The notes beneath the pieces were generated by a model. That model ran no database searches. It had not been told where the DNA came from and saw nothing but the letters and a program-made list of their open reading frames with translations. This document shows, in pieces, positions 1 to 6,355 of a stretch of 7,885 nucleotides of DNA. Every line of letters starts with the position of its first letter. Positions within the stretch are counted from its first letter, which is position 1. This stretch comes from Chloroflexota bacterium (GTDB taxonomy: Bacteria; Chloroflexota; Anaerolineae; Caldilineales; Caldilineaceae), in the NCBI GenBank assembly GCA_016199425.1, contig JACQGT010000407.1, forward strand, positions 1 to 7,885, given 5' to 3'. A program made the position numbers and the translations under genes.

Positions 1-234
1 CGTATGATCAGCCTGCGCAACACTGCTTTGGATCTGTTCAGTTACCACCCCAGAATCATTGACTTGCCCATGCGATTCCAATCTCTCAATACCAGGTGGT
101 GTCTTCTGAGTGAAATCTGACATCAAGTGAAGAGATTCTGTCAGCAACGCTGGATCGGGCACACATCCGCCAATCAGTACAAGCACACTGATGGCTAATA
201 ACCCAAAAAGAACCTTGCGAAATATGTTCGTCAT
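1..234 (-). CDS. Partial lipoprotein of unknown function (N-terminal 78 codons)
   Basis: The minus strand stays open from the ATG at 234 to the window edge, so the 3' end is missing. The first 24 residues look like a lipoprotein signal: a basic start (MTNIFRK), a hydrophobic core (residues 8-21), then IGGC with Cys24 as the likely lipidated residue. Glycine at -2 is a looser lipobox than the classic LAGC. After the Cys the chain is polar with no recognisable domain, so only membrane attachment on the outer face can be inferred. No Shine-Dalgarno is visible before the ATG; a TATAAT box lies about 130 bases upstream. GC content here is near 48 percent, well below the genes to the right. The alternative is a chance open frame, but the lipoprotein signal makes that less likely. 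Confidence 0.6.
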   Translation of the reverse strand, partial: MTNIFRKVLFGLLAISVLVLIGGCVPDPALLTESLHLMSDFTQKTPPGIERLESHGQVNDSGVVTEQIQSSVAQADHT

Positions 235-363
235 TGATAACTATCTGTCATTCTGACGAAAAAAACGAATGATTTGAATTGTGTCTGGTATTTCAGAGCC
301 AAATGTGGTTTTGGCTGTTTGAAACTGCGAGGTGAAAAGTAAAAATTACACGTCCTGGCTGGG

Positions 364-392
364 ATTATACTATTCATTTCATTATTATGCAA
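364..392 (-). promoter_or_regulatory. Candidate sigma-70 promoter for the leftward lipoprotein gene
   Basis: Reading the minus strand, TTGCAT (392-387) is followed after exactly 17 bases by a perfect TATAAT (369-364). The -35 is poor (only TTG agrees) but the -10 is ideal. Transcription would start near 357, giving a 5' leader of roughly 120 bases before the lipoprotein ATG. The surrounding AT-rich sequence raises the odds of a chance match. Confidence 0.35.
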
Positions 393-434
393 CTGCCAAT
401 TTTGGAGCGCCAAAAGGCGAGAAGCCAGAACCAA

Positions 435-459
435 ACCACAAAGAGACCAAGACACGAAG
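435..459 (+). repeat. Degenerate ACAAAGACAC-type intergenic repeat fragment
   Basis: The stretch contains CCACAAAGAGACCAAGACAC followed by GAAG, a run of near-repeats of about 8 bases (ACAAAGAG, ACCAAGAC, ACGAAGA). It resembles the AC-AAAG-AC intergenic repeats I have seen in environmental bacterial genomes. That family assignment is from memory and not checked. It lies between the two back-to-back promoters and encodes nothing convincing. Confidence 0.3.
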
Positions 460-483
460 AAAATAGGAAAAATCCAACTCGTT

Positions 484-512
484 TTGGCGGGCTTTGGCTT
501 TCCTGCTACAAT
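484..512 (+). promoter_or_regulatory. Extended -10 promoter placed for a leaderless transcript of the operon
   Basis: TTGGCG (484-489, four of six consensus bases) is followed after 17 bases by TACAAT (507-512), itself preceded by TG one base away (TGCTACAAT, 504-512), the extended -10 form. Seven bases then separate the -10 from the A of the ATG at 520, which is the normal distance to a transcription start. No Shine-Dalgarno is seen in front of any of the three possible starts (484, 511, 520). Together these suggest that the mRNA begins at or next to the start codon at 520. Confidence 0.6.
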
Positions 513-519
513 GCCCTGC

Positions 520-2526
520 ATGAGCAGACGTCCCCGCCAGAATCCTGCCCACCCCGCAAACGGACAAAGCCGCTCCGCGCCTTCCAGCGCCAGGGGTATC
601 TTGCCGTTGGCTTTTGTGCTGTTGATCGGGTTGCTGGCGCTTGCTCTCTTTGGGCGGCTGCTCCTGGAGCGGCGGCTGGCAATCGGGCCAACACCCACCA
701 TCACCCGTTCGCCGGTCAACACTGACACGCCTACCGCCGACTTCCGCGCTACCATCAACAGCGCGGAGAGTAAAACGCAGATCGCGTACAGGGCGGTCAG
801 GGAAGGGATCAACACGCCTACGCCAGATGCGACCGAAACGCCGACCGCCACTGAAACGCCAGATGAAACGCCAGTCGAAATCCCGCCGACCGTAACGCCA
901 ACTCTCATCGTCACTGTTTTTGTTCCGAACGTCGGCATCTCTGGCGTTGATACGGCCACGCCCACATCCACCGCCGACACCGGCACCATTGACGTAGAGA
1001 CGCCCACATCCCAGCCCGACGCAGCGGCCCAAACTGCCACAGCCGGGGTTACTGCCACCGCACTGCTCTTCACCCCCACCCCCACAGAGACACCCGTGCC
1101 CACCGTCACCCCCACCCAGCCGGTTGTGGGTGCGCCGCCGGTGGCAACTCTGCAAGCGGTGACCAAAGCACCTATCCCGGTTTACGCTGGCCCCAGTGTT
1201 CTTTACTCGCAGATAAACACATTGCCCCAGGGACTGACCGTGCGCCTGGAAGGACGCACATCCAGCGGGGAGTGGGTGCGTGTCTGCTGCGTCAACAATG
1301 TGGATGGCTGGGCCAGGCAGGCTTTTTTCAATATCACCGGCAACACAGCCCCGGCCGGCGCGCCGCCAGACGCCAAAGGCAACGATGTGCGCTGGCTGGC
1401 TTTACAACAGTCCAATGCCGCCCCGCTTACCCCGCAGCCCACAGCCACAGAGATTCCCAGCGCCGACTATCCCCTCTTTCGCCGGGATTCCGGGGCGACG
1501 GCCCGGGTAGATACTCAGTTTCGGCCACCCATCAGCTATGGCTGGCCGCCCAACAATCTCTCTACGGCCGCGGCTGGCTTCACTTCGCCGCCGGTGGTGG
1601 TCGGGTCGCTTGTCATCGCCGCCAGCGCCGATTTGCATCTCTATGCTTTCGACAAAACCATCGGCAATCAACGCCTCAAAATCAATCTCAATGCCTACGT
1701 CGAATATGCACCTGCCGTCCAGGATCCCTACATTTACGTCATCGACCGGACCGGCGAGATCATTGCTCTGCGGGATACAGGCGCAGCCGATGCGGTTGTC
1801 TGGCGCAGACGCTTGGGCAACACCCTGCCCAGCACAGCTATGAATATCCGCGGCGACACACTCTTTGTCACCGGGCAGGATCACGTGCTGTATGCTCTCC
1901 ACCGCCTGGAGAATGGACGGGATCGCTGGAGTTTTCCCTCCGATGGGCTGCGTCTCCAATACCCGGCCATCGGCGATCAGATGATTTATGTGGGTGACGC
2001 CAAACTGAGCGCCCTGGATATCTATAGCGGGACGAAAATCTGGGAGGATTCCATCATCAATGGAGTCGCAGGGCCGCCAGTCTATGCGCGGCCAGGCGTC
2101 ATTGGTCTGGCGGAACTCTATGCCGTGGACACGGCTGGCGTGATCCACGCCCTGGATGCCAACACAGGCACCCCCTTCTGGCGCAACGGAACAGCCGACC
2201 GGCCCACAGCTCTGGCCGTGGATGAGACGACGCTCTACGCGGCCGGTCCTGGCTTTGTGGCAGCCCGAGACCGGCGCACAGGCAACGAATTGTGGCGTGT
2301 GCCCTTCGCTGACGAGGCCATTCTGGGCGGGCCAATCGTCGGCAATGGGCGCATCCTCGTGACCGGTATCAGCGGCTCTGTGCAGGTTCTGAACGCTTTT
2401 AACGGGCAGGTCGTAGGGGGTGCGCCTGTCACCGAATCCCTGGCCGGCCCGCCTGCCGTCAGCGATGGGTGGATTTTCCTGGCCGCGCGCAATGGCCGGC
2501 TCTATGGCATGAAAGAGAGCAACTAG
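520..2526 (+). CDS. Membrane-anchored SH3b / PQQ-type beta-propeller protein
   Basis: The 668-residue product is built as a short basic cytoplasmic tail (1-26), one membrane helix (27-49) with no cleavage site, a Thr/Pro-rich linker (about 55-205, with TPT and ETP repeats), a bacterial SH3 domain (about 208-272) and a beta-propeller (about 354-668). The SH3 domain has the expected pattern of tandem strands ending in GWARQAF and carries adjacent Cys256-Cys257. The propeller shows about eight blade motifs of the form LYALDxxTGxxxWR, for example IHALDANTGTPFWR and VAARDRRTGNELWR. The last half-blade (GRLYGMKESN) probably closes the ring. It resembles BamB-like scaffold propellers more than PQQ dehydrogenases. 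It is likely extracytoplasmic, binding cell-wall glycan or partner proteins. The start at 520 was chosen from the promoter position; TTG 484 and ATG 511 are alternatives. First gene of a three-gene operon. Confidence 0.85.
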   Translation: MSRRPRQNPAHPANGQSRSAPSSARGILPLAFVLLIGLLALALFGRLLLERRLAIGPTPTITRSPVNTDTPTADFRATINSAESKTQIAYRAVREGINTPTPDATETPTATETPDETPVEIPPTVTPTLIVTVFVPNVGISGVDTATPTSTADTGTIDVETPTSQPDAAAQTATAGVTATALLFTPTPTETPVPTVTPTQPVVGAPPVATLQAVTKAPIPVYAGPSVLYSQINTLPQGLTVRLEGRTSSGEWVRVCCVNNVDGWARQAFFNITGNTAPAGAPPDAKGNDVRWLALQQSNAAPLTPQPTATEIPSADYPLFRRDSGATARVDTQFRPPISYGWPPNNLSTAAAGFTSPPVVVGSLVIAASADLHLYAFDKTIGNQRLKINLNAYVEYAPAVQDPYIYVIDRTGEIIALRDTGAADAVVWRRRLGNTLPSTAMNIRGDTLFVTGQDHVLYALHRLENGRDRWSFPSDGLRLQYPAIGDQMIYVGDAKLSALDIYSGTKIWEDSIINGVAGPPVYARPGVIGLAELYAVDTAGVIHALDANTGTPFWRNGTADRPTALAVDETTLYAAGPGFVAARDRRTGNELWRVPFADEAILGGPIVGNGRILVTGISGSVQVLNAFNGQVVGGAPVTESLAGPPAVSDGWIFLAARNGRLYGMKESN

Positions 2527-3945
2527 ATGGCACGTCGGACTACCTCCACACCCCTCAAACGGGCCAGCGCCCTGCCCGGCTGGGATGCGCTTCTGCTCAT
2601 TCTGTTGACAGTGGCCCTGGTGCGTATCGACAGCCTGGCCGAAGCCGCGGTGCTGCCCACTCTGCGCCAGGACGTTCTCTCCCACCCGCTGCTCGGCGGT
2701 CTGCTCCCCGCCGCGGGCATCGCGGCGATGGGGGAACGTTCCCCCTGGCCGGGTGAGCCGGTTGGTCTGCTGCTTATCACCCTCTCTCTAAGCTCTGCCT
2801 TCGCCTATCTGCTGGTGGACCTGGCGCGCCCGGCCCCCTGGCGCAGTGCGGCCAAGTGGCTGTTGCTCGCCTGCGTGCTGACGACGGTTCTCTTTTTGCC
2901 CACCCTCAAGCTGGTCCTGCTGCGCCAGCAGAGCGGACCGGCCAGCTATACCCACGACGGCGGCGTCATCCAAACCGAAGCGACCATCGACTTTCTTTTG
3001 CAGGGCCGCAATCCCTACCGCGAAGAGTACACCGAGACGCCTATGGCCGAGTGGGGCTTCGACGAATACCGCACCGCGCTCTACCACTACCCCTACCTGC
3101 CCTGGACATTTGTCTTCAGCGCCCCCTTCTATCTCCTGGGGCAGGTGGTGGGTTTTTATGACCAGCGGTTAGTCTATCTGCTGCTGCTGGCGATTGCCCT
3201 GGCCCTGGCTCCGCGCTTGGTGCAGGGGGAGCGCGCCCGGTTGGCCGCGGTGATGCTGCTGGGCCTGAATCCGTTGATGGGGCTGGATGTGATCTTCGGC
3301 CAGAACGATTCGTTTGTGCTGGCCTGGGTGATCTTCAGTCTGGTGGCCTGGCAGCAGTGGCGCAGCAGCGGCCAGACAAAGTGGCGGCTGGTATCGGCCC
3401 TGCTCTTTGGCCTGGCCTGCGCCAGCAAGCCAACGGCCTGGTTCTTTGCCCCCTTTTACGGTTTGCTGCTTCTGGCGGATCGCGCCGACCTGGCCGCGGG
3501 CGGTTGGATGGGGCTGCTACGTGCCATCCCCGCCATTCTACGCCGGGTCTGGCCTGCGCTGCTGGTCTTTGCCCTGCTGGTCGGGCCGTATCTGCTGTGG
3601 GATGCCAGCGCCTTTTACGATGACGTGTGGCGCTGGAGCAGCGGGCAGGGGGAGACTGGCTATCAGATTTGGGGATGGGGGGCCAGCAACTTTGTGCTGA
3701 TTCTGGGGCTGGTGGCGGATCGTTTCGGCCAGTGGCCCTTCTGGCTGTTGGAGGCAGTGGTGGCGCTGCCTCTGCTCCTCTGGTTTGTGCGCCGCCAGCA
3801 ACAGAACAACCAGCCCGGTCTGGCTCTCTGGCACTACGCCACACTACTGGCGGCCTTTTTCTACACCAGCCGCTTCCTCAACGAAAACTATCTGGGCTAT
3901 CTATTGGCCTTTTTTGCCCTGGGCTATCTGATGAGTGAAGAGTAA
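2527..3945 (+). CDS. Polytopic GT-C-like membrane glycosyltransferase
   Basis: This 472-residue protein is dominated by hydrophobic helices (about 20-33, 79-99, 110-131, 194-210, 214-229, 239-255, 262-275, 287-316, 341-358, 387-397, 405-420, 436-448, 456-469). Motifs fit the GT-C superfamily, closest in feel to GT87/DUF2029 mannosyltransferases. There is an acidic first outer loop (HDGG, 143-146), LLQGRNPY (157-164), HYPYLPW (187-193), LNP (247-249), GQND (258-261) and ASKPTAWFF (299-307). Such enzymes take polyprenyl-phosphate sugars and add them to lipid, glycan or protein acceptors on the outer face of the membrane. The actual donor and acceptor cannot be read from sequence. The ATG directly abuts the TAG of the upstream gene; only a weak AGAGAG (2514-2519) precedes it, so translational coupling is likely. 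The family subtype is uncertain; a membrane glycosyltransferase is well supported. Confidence 0.72.
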   Translation: MARRTTSTPLKRASALPGWDALLLILLTVALVRIDSLAEAAVLPTLRQDVLSHPLLGGLLPAAGIAAMGERSPWPGEPVGLLLITLSLSSAFAYLLVDLARPAPWRSAAKWLLLACVLTTVLFLPTLKLVLLRQQSGPASYTHDGGVIQTEATIDFLLQGRNPYREEYTETPMAEWGFDEYRTALYHYPYLPWTFVFSAPFYLLGQVVGFYDQRLVYLLLLAIALALAPRLVQGERARLAAVMLLGLNPLMGLDVIFGQNDSFVLAWVIFSLVAWQQWRSSGQTKWRLVSALLFGLACASKPTAWFFAPFYGLLLLADRADLAAGGWMGLLRAIPAILRRVWPALLVFALLVGPYLLWDASAFYDDVWRWSSGQGETGYQIWGWGASNFVLILGLVADRFGQWPFWLLEAVVALPLLLWFVRRQQQNNQPGLALWHYATLLAAFFYTSRFLNENYLGYLLAFFALGYLMSEE

Positions 3946-5046
3946 ATGCAGCCGTCTACTTCAGCCCACAATTTTTTTCGACAACTCCCCACCCCACGCC
4001 ATCTGCTGTTTCTCGCCCTGGCACTCTCTGCCCTCTTTCTGCTCGGCTTTCCCGGTGATGGGCCGCTGTTGACAGCCGAACCGGGCGGGCTGGCTGTGCA
4101 GATCGCGCCGCCGGGGACAGCTCTCGTACCCCAGAGTGCGCCAGTCGCCACAGAAAGCGCAGCAGAGCGCATCAAACGCATTCTGGCAGAACAGAGGGCA
4201 AACGGCAGCGGGCAAGCGGAGACCGACGGCAGCGATGCCTACGCCGTTGCCCTGCCTACGGTGCAGACCACCGCTGTGACTGAAACGGTCGCAGTCGATA
4301 TCCCTGCGCCATCTGCCCCGCCGCCGGCCAGAATGCTTGTGTGGGACGGGCAGCCGCGCACAGCCCGCGTACCCGTATTGATGTACCACTACTTGAGCGT
4401 TCCCCCCGCGGACGCCAACGCCTATCGCATCGACCTGTCGGTGTCGCCCGACCTTTTCGCCCGCCAGCTAGACCGCATGCAGGCGGAAGGCTATACAACC
4501 ATCAGCCTCTACGATCTGCTGGCCCATCTCTGGGAAGGCGCGCCCCTTCCCGAAAAGCCCGTCGTTCTTACCTTCGACGACGGCTACCGGGACAATTACA
4601 CCAACGCCTTTCCCCTCCTACGCCAGCGGGGGATGATCGCCACTATCTTTGTCGTGACTGATTTTATGGACGAGGAACGACCGGATTATCTGACCTGGGA
4701 GATGGCCCGGGAGATGCTGGCCGCGGGTATTTCCATCGAATCCCACGGGCGCAACCACATCAGTCTGAAAAACCGGGATCGGGACTATCTGGTCTGGCAA
4801 GCGCTGGGCAGTCTGGAAACCATCGAATTTGAGCTGGGCGTGCGCCCCCGCTTCGTCTCCTACCCCGCCGGGGAATTCGACGCCGAGATCATCGCCATCT
4901 TTCAGAGCGCCAACTACTGGGCCGGTTTTACAACCATTCAGGGCGCCACCCACAGCACCGGCGATCCCCTCCGTCTGCACCGGGTGCGGGTGCGCAACAC
5001 TACCGAACCGGACGAACTGAGCCGTCTGCTGGCATTGGATTGGTGA
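3946..5046 (+). CDS. Membrane-anchored polysaccharide deacetylase (NodB domain)
   Basis: The 366-residue product has an N-terminal membrane anchor (about 18-35), an Ala/Pro/Thr-rich spacer to about residue 140, then a NodB-type catalytic domain. VPVLMYHYL leads into it. Motif 1 is TFDDGY (209-214), with Asp211 the expected catalytic base and Asp212 the metal ligand. Motif 2 is SHGRNH (266-271), with His267 and His271 completing the metal site. Motif 3 is RFVSYPAG (302-309), and LHRVRVR (344-350) matches the last motif. All catalytic positions appear intact, so an active metal-dependent deacetylase of N-acetylated or O-acetylated glycan outside the membrane is expected. Its ATG abuts the TAA of the glycosyltransferase gene, which suggests both act on one polymer. 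The substrate (peptidoglycan, poly-GlcNAc or another exopolysaccharide) cannot be told from sequence. Confidence 0.88.
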   Translation: MQPSTSAHNFFRQLPTPRHLLFLALALSALFLLGFPGDGPLLTAEPGGLAVQIAPPGTALVPQSAPVATESAAERIKRILAEQRANGSGQAETDGSDAYAVALPTVQTTAVTETVAVDIPAPSAPPPARMLVWDGQPRTARVPVLMYHYLSVPPADANAYRIDLSVSPDLFARQLDRMQAEGYTTISLYDLLAHLWEGAPLPEKPVVLTFDDGYRDNYTNAFPLLRQRGMIATIFVVTDFMDEERPDYLTWEMAREMLAAGISIESHGRNHISLKNRDRDYLVWQALGSLETIEFELGVRPRFVSYPAGEFDAEIIAIFQSANYWAGFTTIQGATHSTGDPLRLHRVRVRNTTEPDELSRLLALDW

Positions 5047-5063
5047 CTCTACTGCAAAAAGAA

Positions 5064-5110
5064 GGAACTCACCGCGGAGTCGCGGAGAACGCGGAGGGAA
5101 CGCGGAGATT
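5064..5110 (+). repeat. CGCGGAG-type repeat, copy 1
   Basis: This 47-base unit begins GGAACTC and contains four CGCGGAG cores. It recurs as copy 2 at 5154-5199 with about six differences and one deleted base. It starts 17 bases after the deacetylase stop codon. Bases 5069-5096 are also complementary to 5213-5240 at 25 of 28 positions. Confidence 0.8.
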
Positions 5111-5120
5111 CCCAGAGCAG

Positions 5121-5150
5121 CATCCGCGTTTATCTGCGTTCATCCGCGAA
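5121..5150 (+). repeat. Three tandem 10-base units between the CGCGGAG copies
   Basis: CATCCGCGTT, TATCTGCGTT and CATCCGCGAA follow each other without gaps. The pattern resembles an ATCCGCGTTTATCTGCGT intergenic motif that I recall from several environmental bacterial phyla; the family link is unverified. It separates the two CGCGGAG copies. Confidence 0.7.
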
Positions 5151-5153
5151 GGG

Positions 5154-5242
5154 GGAACTCCCCGCGGAGGCGCGGGGAGCGCGGAGAAACGCGGAGATTT
5201 TCTCCTGAATTCCTCCGCGAACTCCGCGCCTCCGCGGTGAAA
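5154..5242 (+). repeat. CGCGGAG-type repeat copy 2 with its inverted partner, forming a long hairpin
   Basis: Copy 2 (5154-5199) is followed by an inverted partner. Bases 5162-5186 pair with 5213-5237 at 22 of 25 positions (14 outer and 7 inner consecutive pairs around a small internal loop). Inside the 26-base loop a second perfect hairpin is present: GGAGA (5193-5197), TTT, TCTCC (5201-5205). The stem ends only ten bases before the AAGGAG ribosome binding site of the next gene, so in a read-through transcript it would be a 5' leader structure. It lacks a T-run for intrinsic termination. Confidence 0.8.
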
Positions 5243-5247
5243 TTCTG

Positions 5248-5253
5248 AAGGAG
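5248..5253 (+). promoter_or_regulatory. Shine-Dalgarno that fixes the GTG start of the reductase
   Basis: AAGGAG lies five bases before GTG 5259. The ATG at 5257 is in another frame and would be too close, so GTG is the best start. Confidence 0.75.
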
Positions 5254-5258
5254 AGTAT

Positions 5259-6023
5259 GTGGACAACAAATATCTGACCGGCAAAAGTGCGGTCATCACA
5301 GGCAGCGGACGGGGCATTGGCCGGGGCATCGCGCTGGCCCTGGCCCGGCGCGGCTGCAATGTAGCCGTGAACTACGCCCGACGCCGGGAAGCCGCCGAGG
5401 AGACCGCAGCCGCTATCGAAGCTCTGGGCAGCCGGGCGGTGGTGGTCAAAGCCAATATGGCCGAGGAGGGCGATGTGCGGCGGCTGGTGGAGACGGCAGC
5501 CGACAGCTTTGACGGGGTGGATATTTTCGTGGGCAATGCGGCCAGCGGCGTGCTGAAACCGGTGCTGGAGATCACCCCGAAACACTGGGCCTGGTCGCTG
5601 GATGTGAATGCACGCAGCATTCTCATCGGTGTGCAGGCGGCCGCGCCTTTTATGCAGGCCAAAAGCTGGGGCCGGGTACTCAGCGTGACGAGCATCGGCA
5701 GCCGCCGGGTGCTGGCCGAATACAGCGCGGTGGGGGTGAGCAAAGCCGCCATTGAAGCTGTCACCCGCTATCTGGCCGTGGAATTAGCGCCCCACGGCAT
5801 CATCGCCAACTGCATCAGCCCCGGTGTGGTGCTGACCGACGCCCTGGACTTTTTCCCCAGCAAAGAAGAAATCATCGCCAATGCGCAACAGCGGACACCG
5901 GCAGGACGGCTGGTGACGCCGGAGGATGTGGGCGAACTGGCGGCCTGGCTGTGCAGCGACGCCGCCTCGATGATTGTGGGCCAGACGATTGAGATCGACG
6001 GGGGGTATACGCTGCTGGCGTAA
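5259..6023 (+). CDS. fabL: FabL-type enoyl-ACP reductase (short-chain dehydrogenase fold)
   Basis: The 254-residue product is a full-length Rossmann-fold SDR. The nucleotide-binding motif is TGSGRGIG (14-21), and basic residues after the second strand (NYARRR) point to NADPH. The structural motif is NAAS (93-96). The active site is the key clue: Tyr155 and Lys162 are separated by six residues (YSAVGVSK) instead of the three of classical SDRs. The Tyr-x6-Lys spacing is typical of enoyl-ACP reductases. The chain also matches remembered Bacillus FabL in several blocks: VVVKAN, NAASGVLKPV, VGVSKAA.EA.TRYLAVEL, TDAL..FP and TPAGR. The expected reaction is NADPH-dependent reduction of trans-2-enoyl-ACP, the last step of each fatty acid elongation cycle, in the cytoplasm. 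The gene stands apart from the upstream operon behind a 212-base repeat region. No other fatty acid genes are adjacent, so a specialised SDR role is the main alternative. Confidence 0.78.
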   Translation: MDNKYLTGKSAVITGSGRGIGRGIALALARRGCNVAVNYARRREAAEETAAAIEALGSRAVVVKANMAEEGDVRRLVETAADSFDGVDIFVGNAASGVLKPVLEITPKHWAWSLDVNARSILIGVQAAAPFMQAKSWGRVLSVTSIGSRRVLAEYSAVGVSKAAIEAVTRYLAVELAPHGIIANCISPGVVLTDALDFFPSKEEIIANAQQRTPAGRLVTPEDVGELAAWLCSDAASMIVGQTIEIDGGYTLLA

Positions 6024-6028
6024 AATAC

Positions 6029-6089
6029 GAAACGTGAAACGAGAAACGTGAGATCGGACGGCGATCTCACGTTTCTCGTTTCACGTTTC
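6029..6089. terminator. Perfect 28-bp hairpin between convergent genes, likely bidirectional terminator or palindromic repeat
   Basis: Bases 6029-6056 are exactly complementary to 6062-6089, with a five-base loop. Each arm is made of 7-base units (GAAACGT, GAAACGA, GAAACGT) plus GAGATC. It starts five bases after the reductase stop codon, and its right arm contains the stop codon and last two sense codons of the DUF951 gene on the minus strand. Flanks are only mildly T-rich (TATTTT when leaving on the minus strand), so efficient intrinsic termination is plausible but not certain. The repetitive arms suggest a dispersed palindromic element that came to serve this role. Confidence 0.75.
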
Positions 6090-6290
6090 ATTTCCCGGCC
6101 CGCGGGCGACGAACTGCTTGACACCCCGCACAAAGGTGCGGCGGGTGAGCAGCACCCGGTGTTTGCAGGTGCGGCAGACAATCCCGATGTCCGCGCCCAC
6201 CCGCACAATCTCCCATTCGTCCCCGCCGCAGGGGTGCTGCTTGCGCATCCGTACCACATCCCCTACATAGAACTTCTCGCTGATTTCCAT
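6081..6290 (-). CDS. DUF951 family small cysteine-containing protein
   Basis: The 69-residue protein matches the DUF951 pattern as I know it: an N-terminal strand with VGDVVRMRKQHPCGGDEW, then VRVGADIGIVC and CRTCKH, then a basic RRTF..GVK tail. Cys21, Cys39 and Cys42 with nearby His residues could bind a metal such as zinc. The function of the family is not established; in Firmicutes its members often lie beside the GTPase gene ychF, which is not seen here. The start at 6290 was chosen because homologues begin just before the VGD strand. An in-frame ATG at 6356 would add 22 unrelated residues. Only a weak GGAACGAG precedes the start. The last two residues (ET) and the stop codon come from the palindromic hairpin, so the original C-terminus may have been altered by it. 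Confidence 0.82.
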   Translation of the reverse strand: MEISEKFYVGDVVRMRKQHPCGGDEWEIVRVGADIGIVCRTCKHRVLLTRRTFVRGVKQFVARGPGNET

Positions 6291-6355
6291 CGTTCGCTCG
6301 TTCCAAAACTTTGTGCATCTGAGCAACAACCCATCACGTATCGACAGAAATAGCA

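Noticed and set aside
400..415. Small inverted repeat TTTTGG / CCAAAA in the left spacer
   Set aside because: The stem is only six base pairs in AT-rich sequence, with no T-run or placement that would support a terminator.
231..1166. Long open frame on the minus strand with Val/Gly/Ser-rich product
   Set aside because: It lies antisense to the Thr/Pro linker of the propeller gene, and its simple composition mirrors those codons. Its last part runs through an AT-rich promoter region and overlaps the lipoprotein start.
1402..2685. 427-residue open frame on the minus strand
   Set aside because: It is antisense to the propeller blades and crosses the operon junction. The product has no recognisable domain, while the plus strand encodes clear blade repeats.
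5040..5240. Small open frame through the repeat island
   Set aside because: The product only translates the CGCGGAG repeats, overlaps the deacetylase stop and has no ribosome binding site.
5064..5242. Possible CRISPR-like array
   Set aside because: There are only two diverged direct copies plus an inverted one. They have internal CGCGGAG periodicity and no unique regular spacers.
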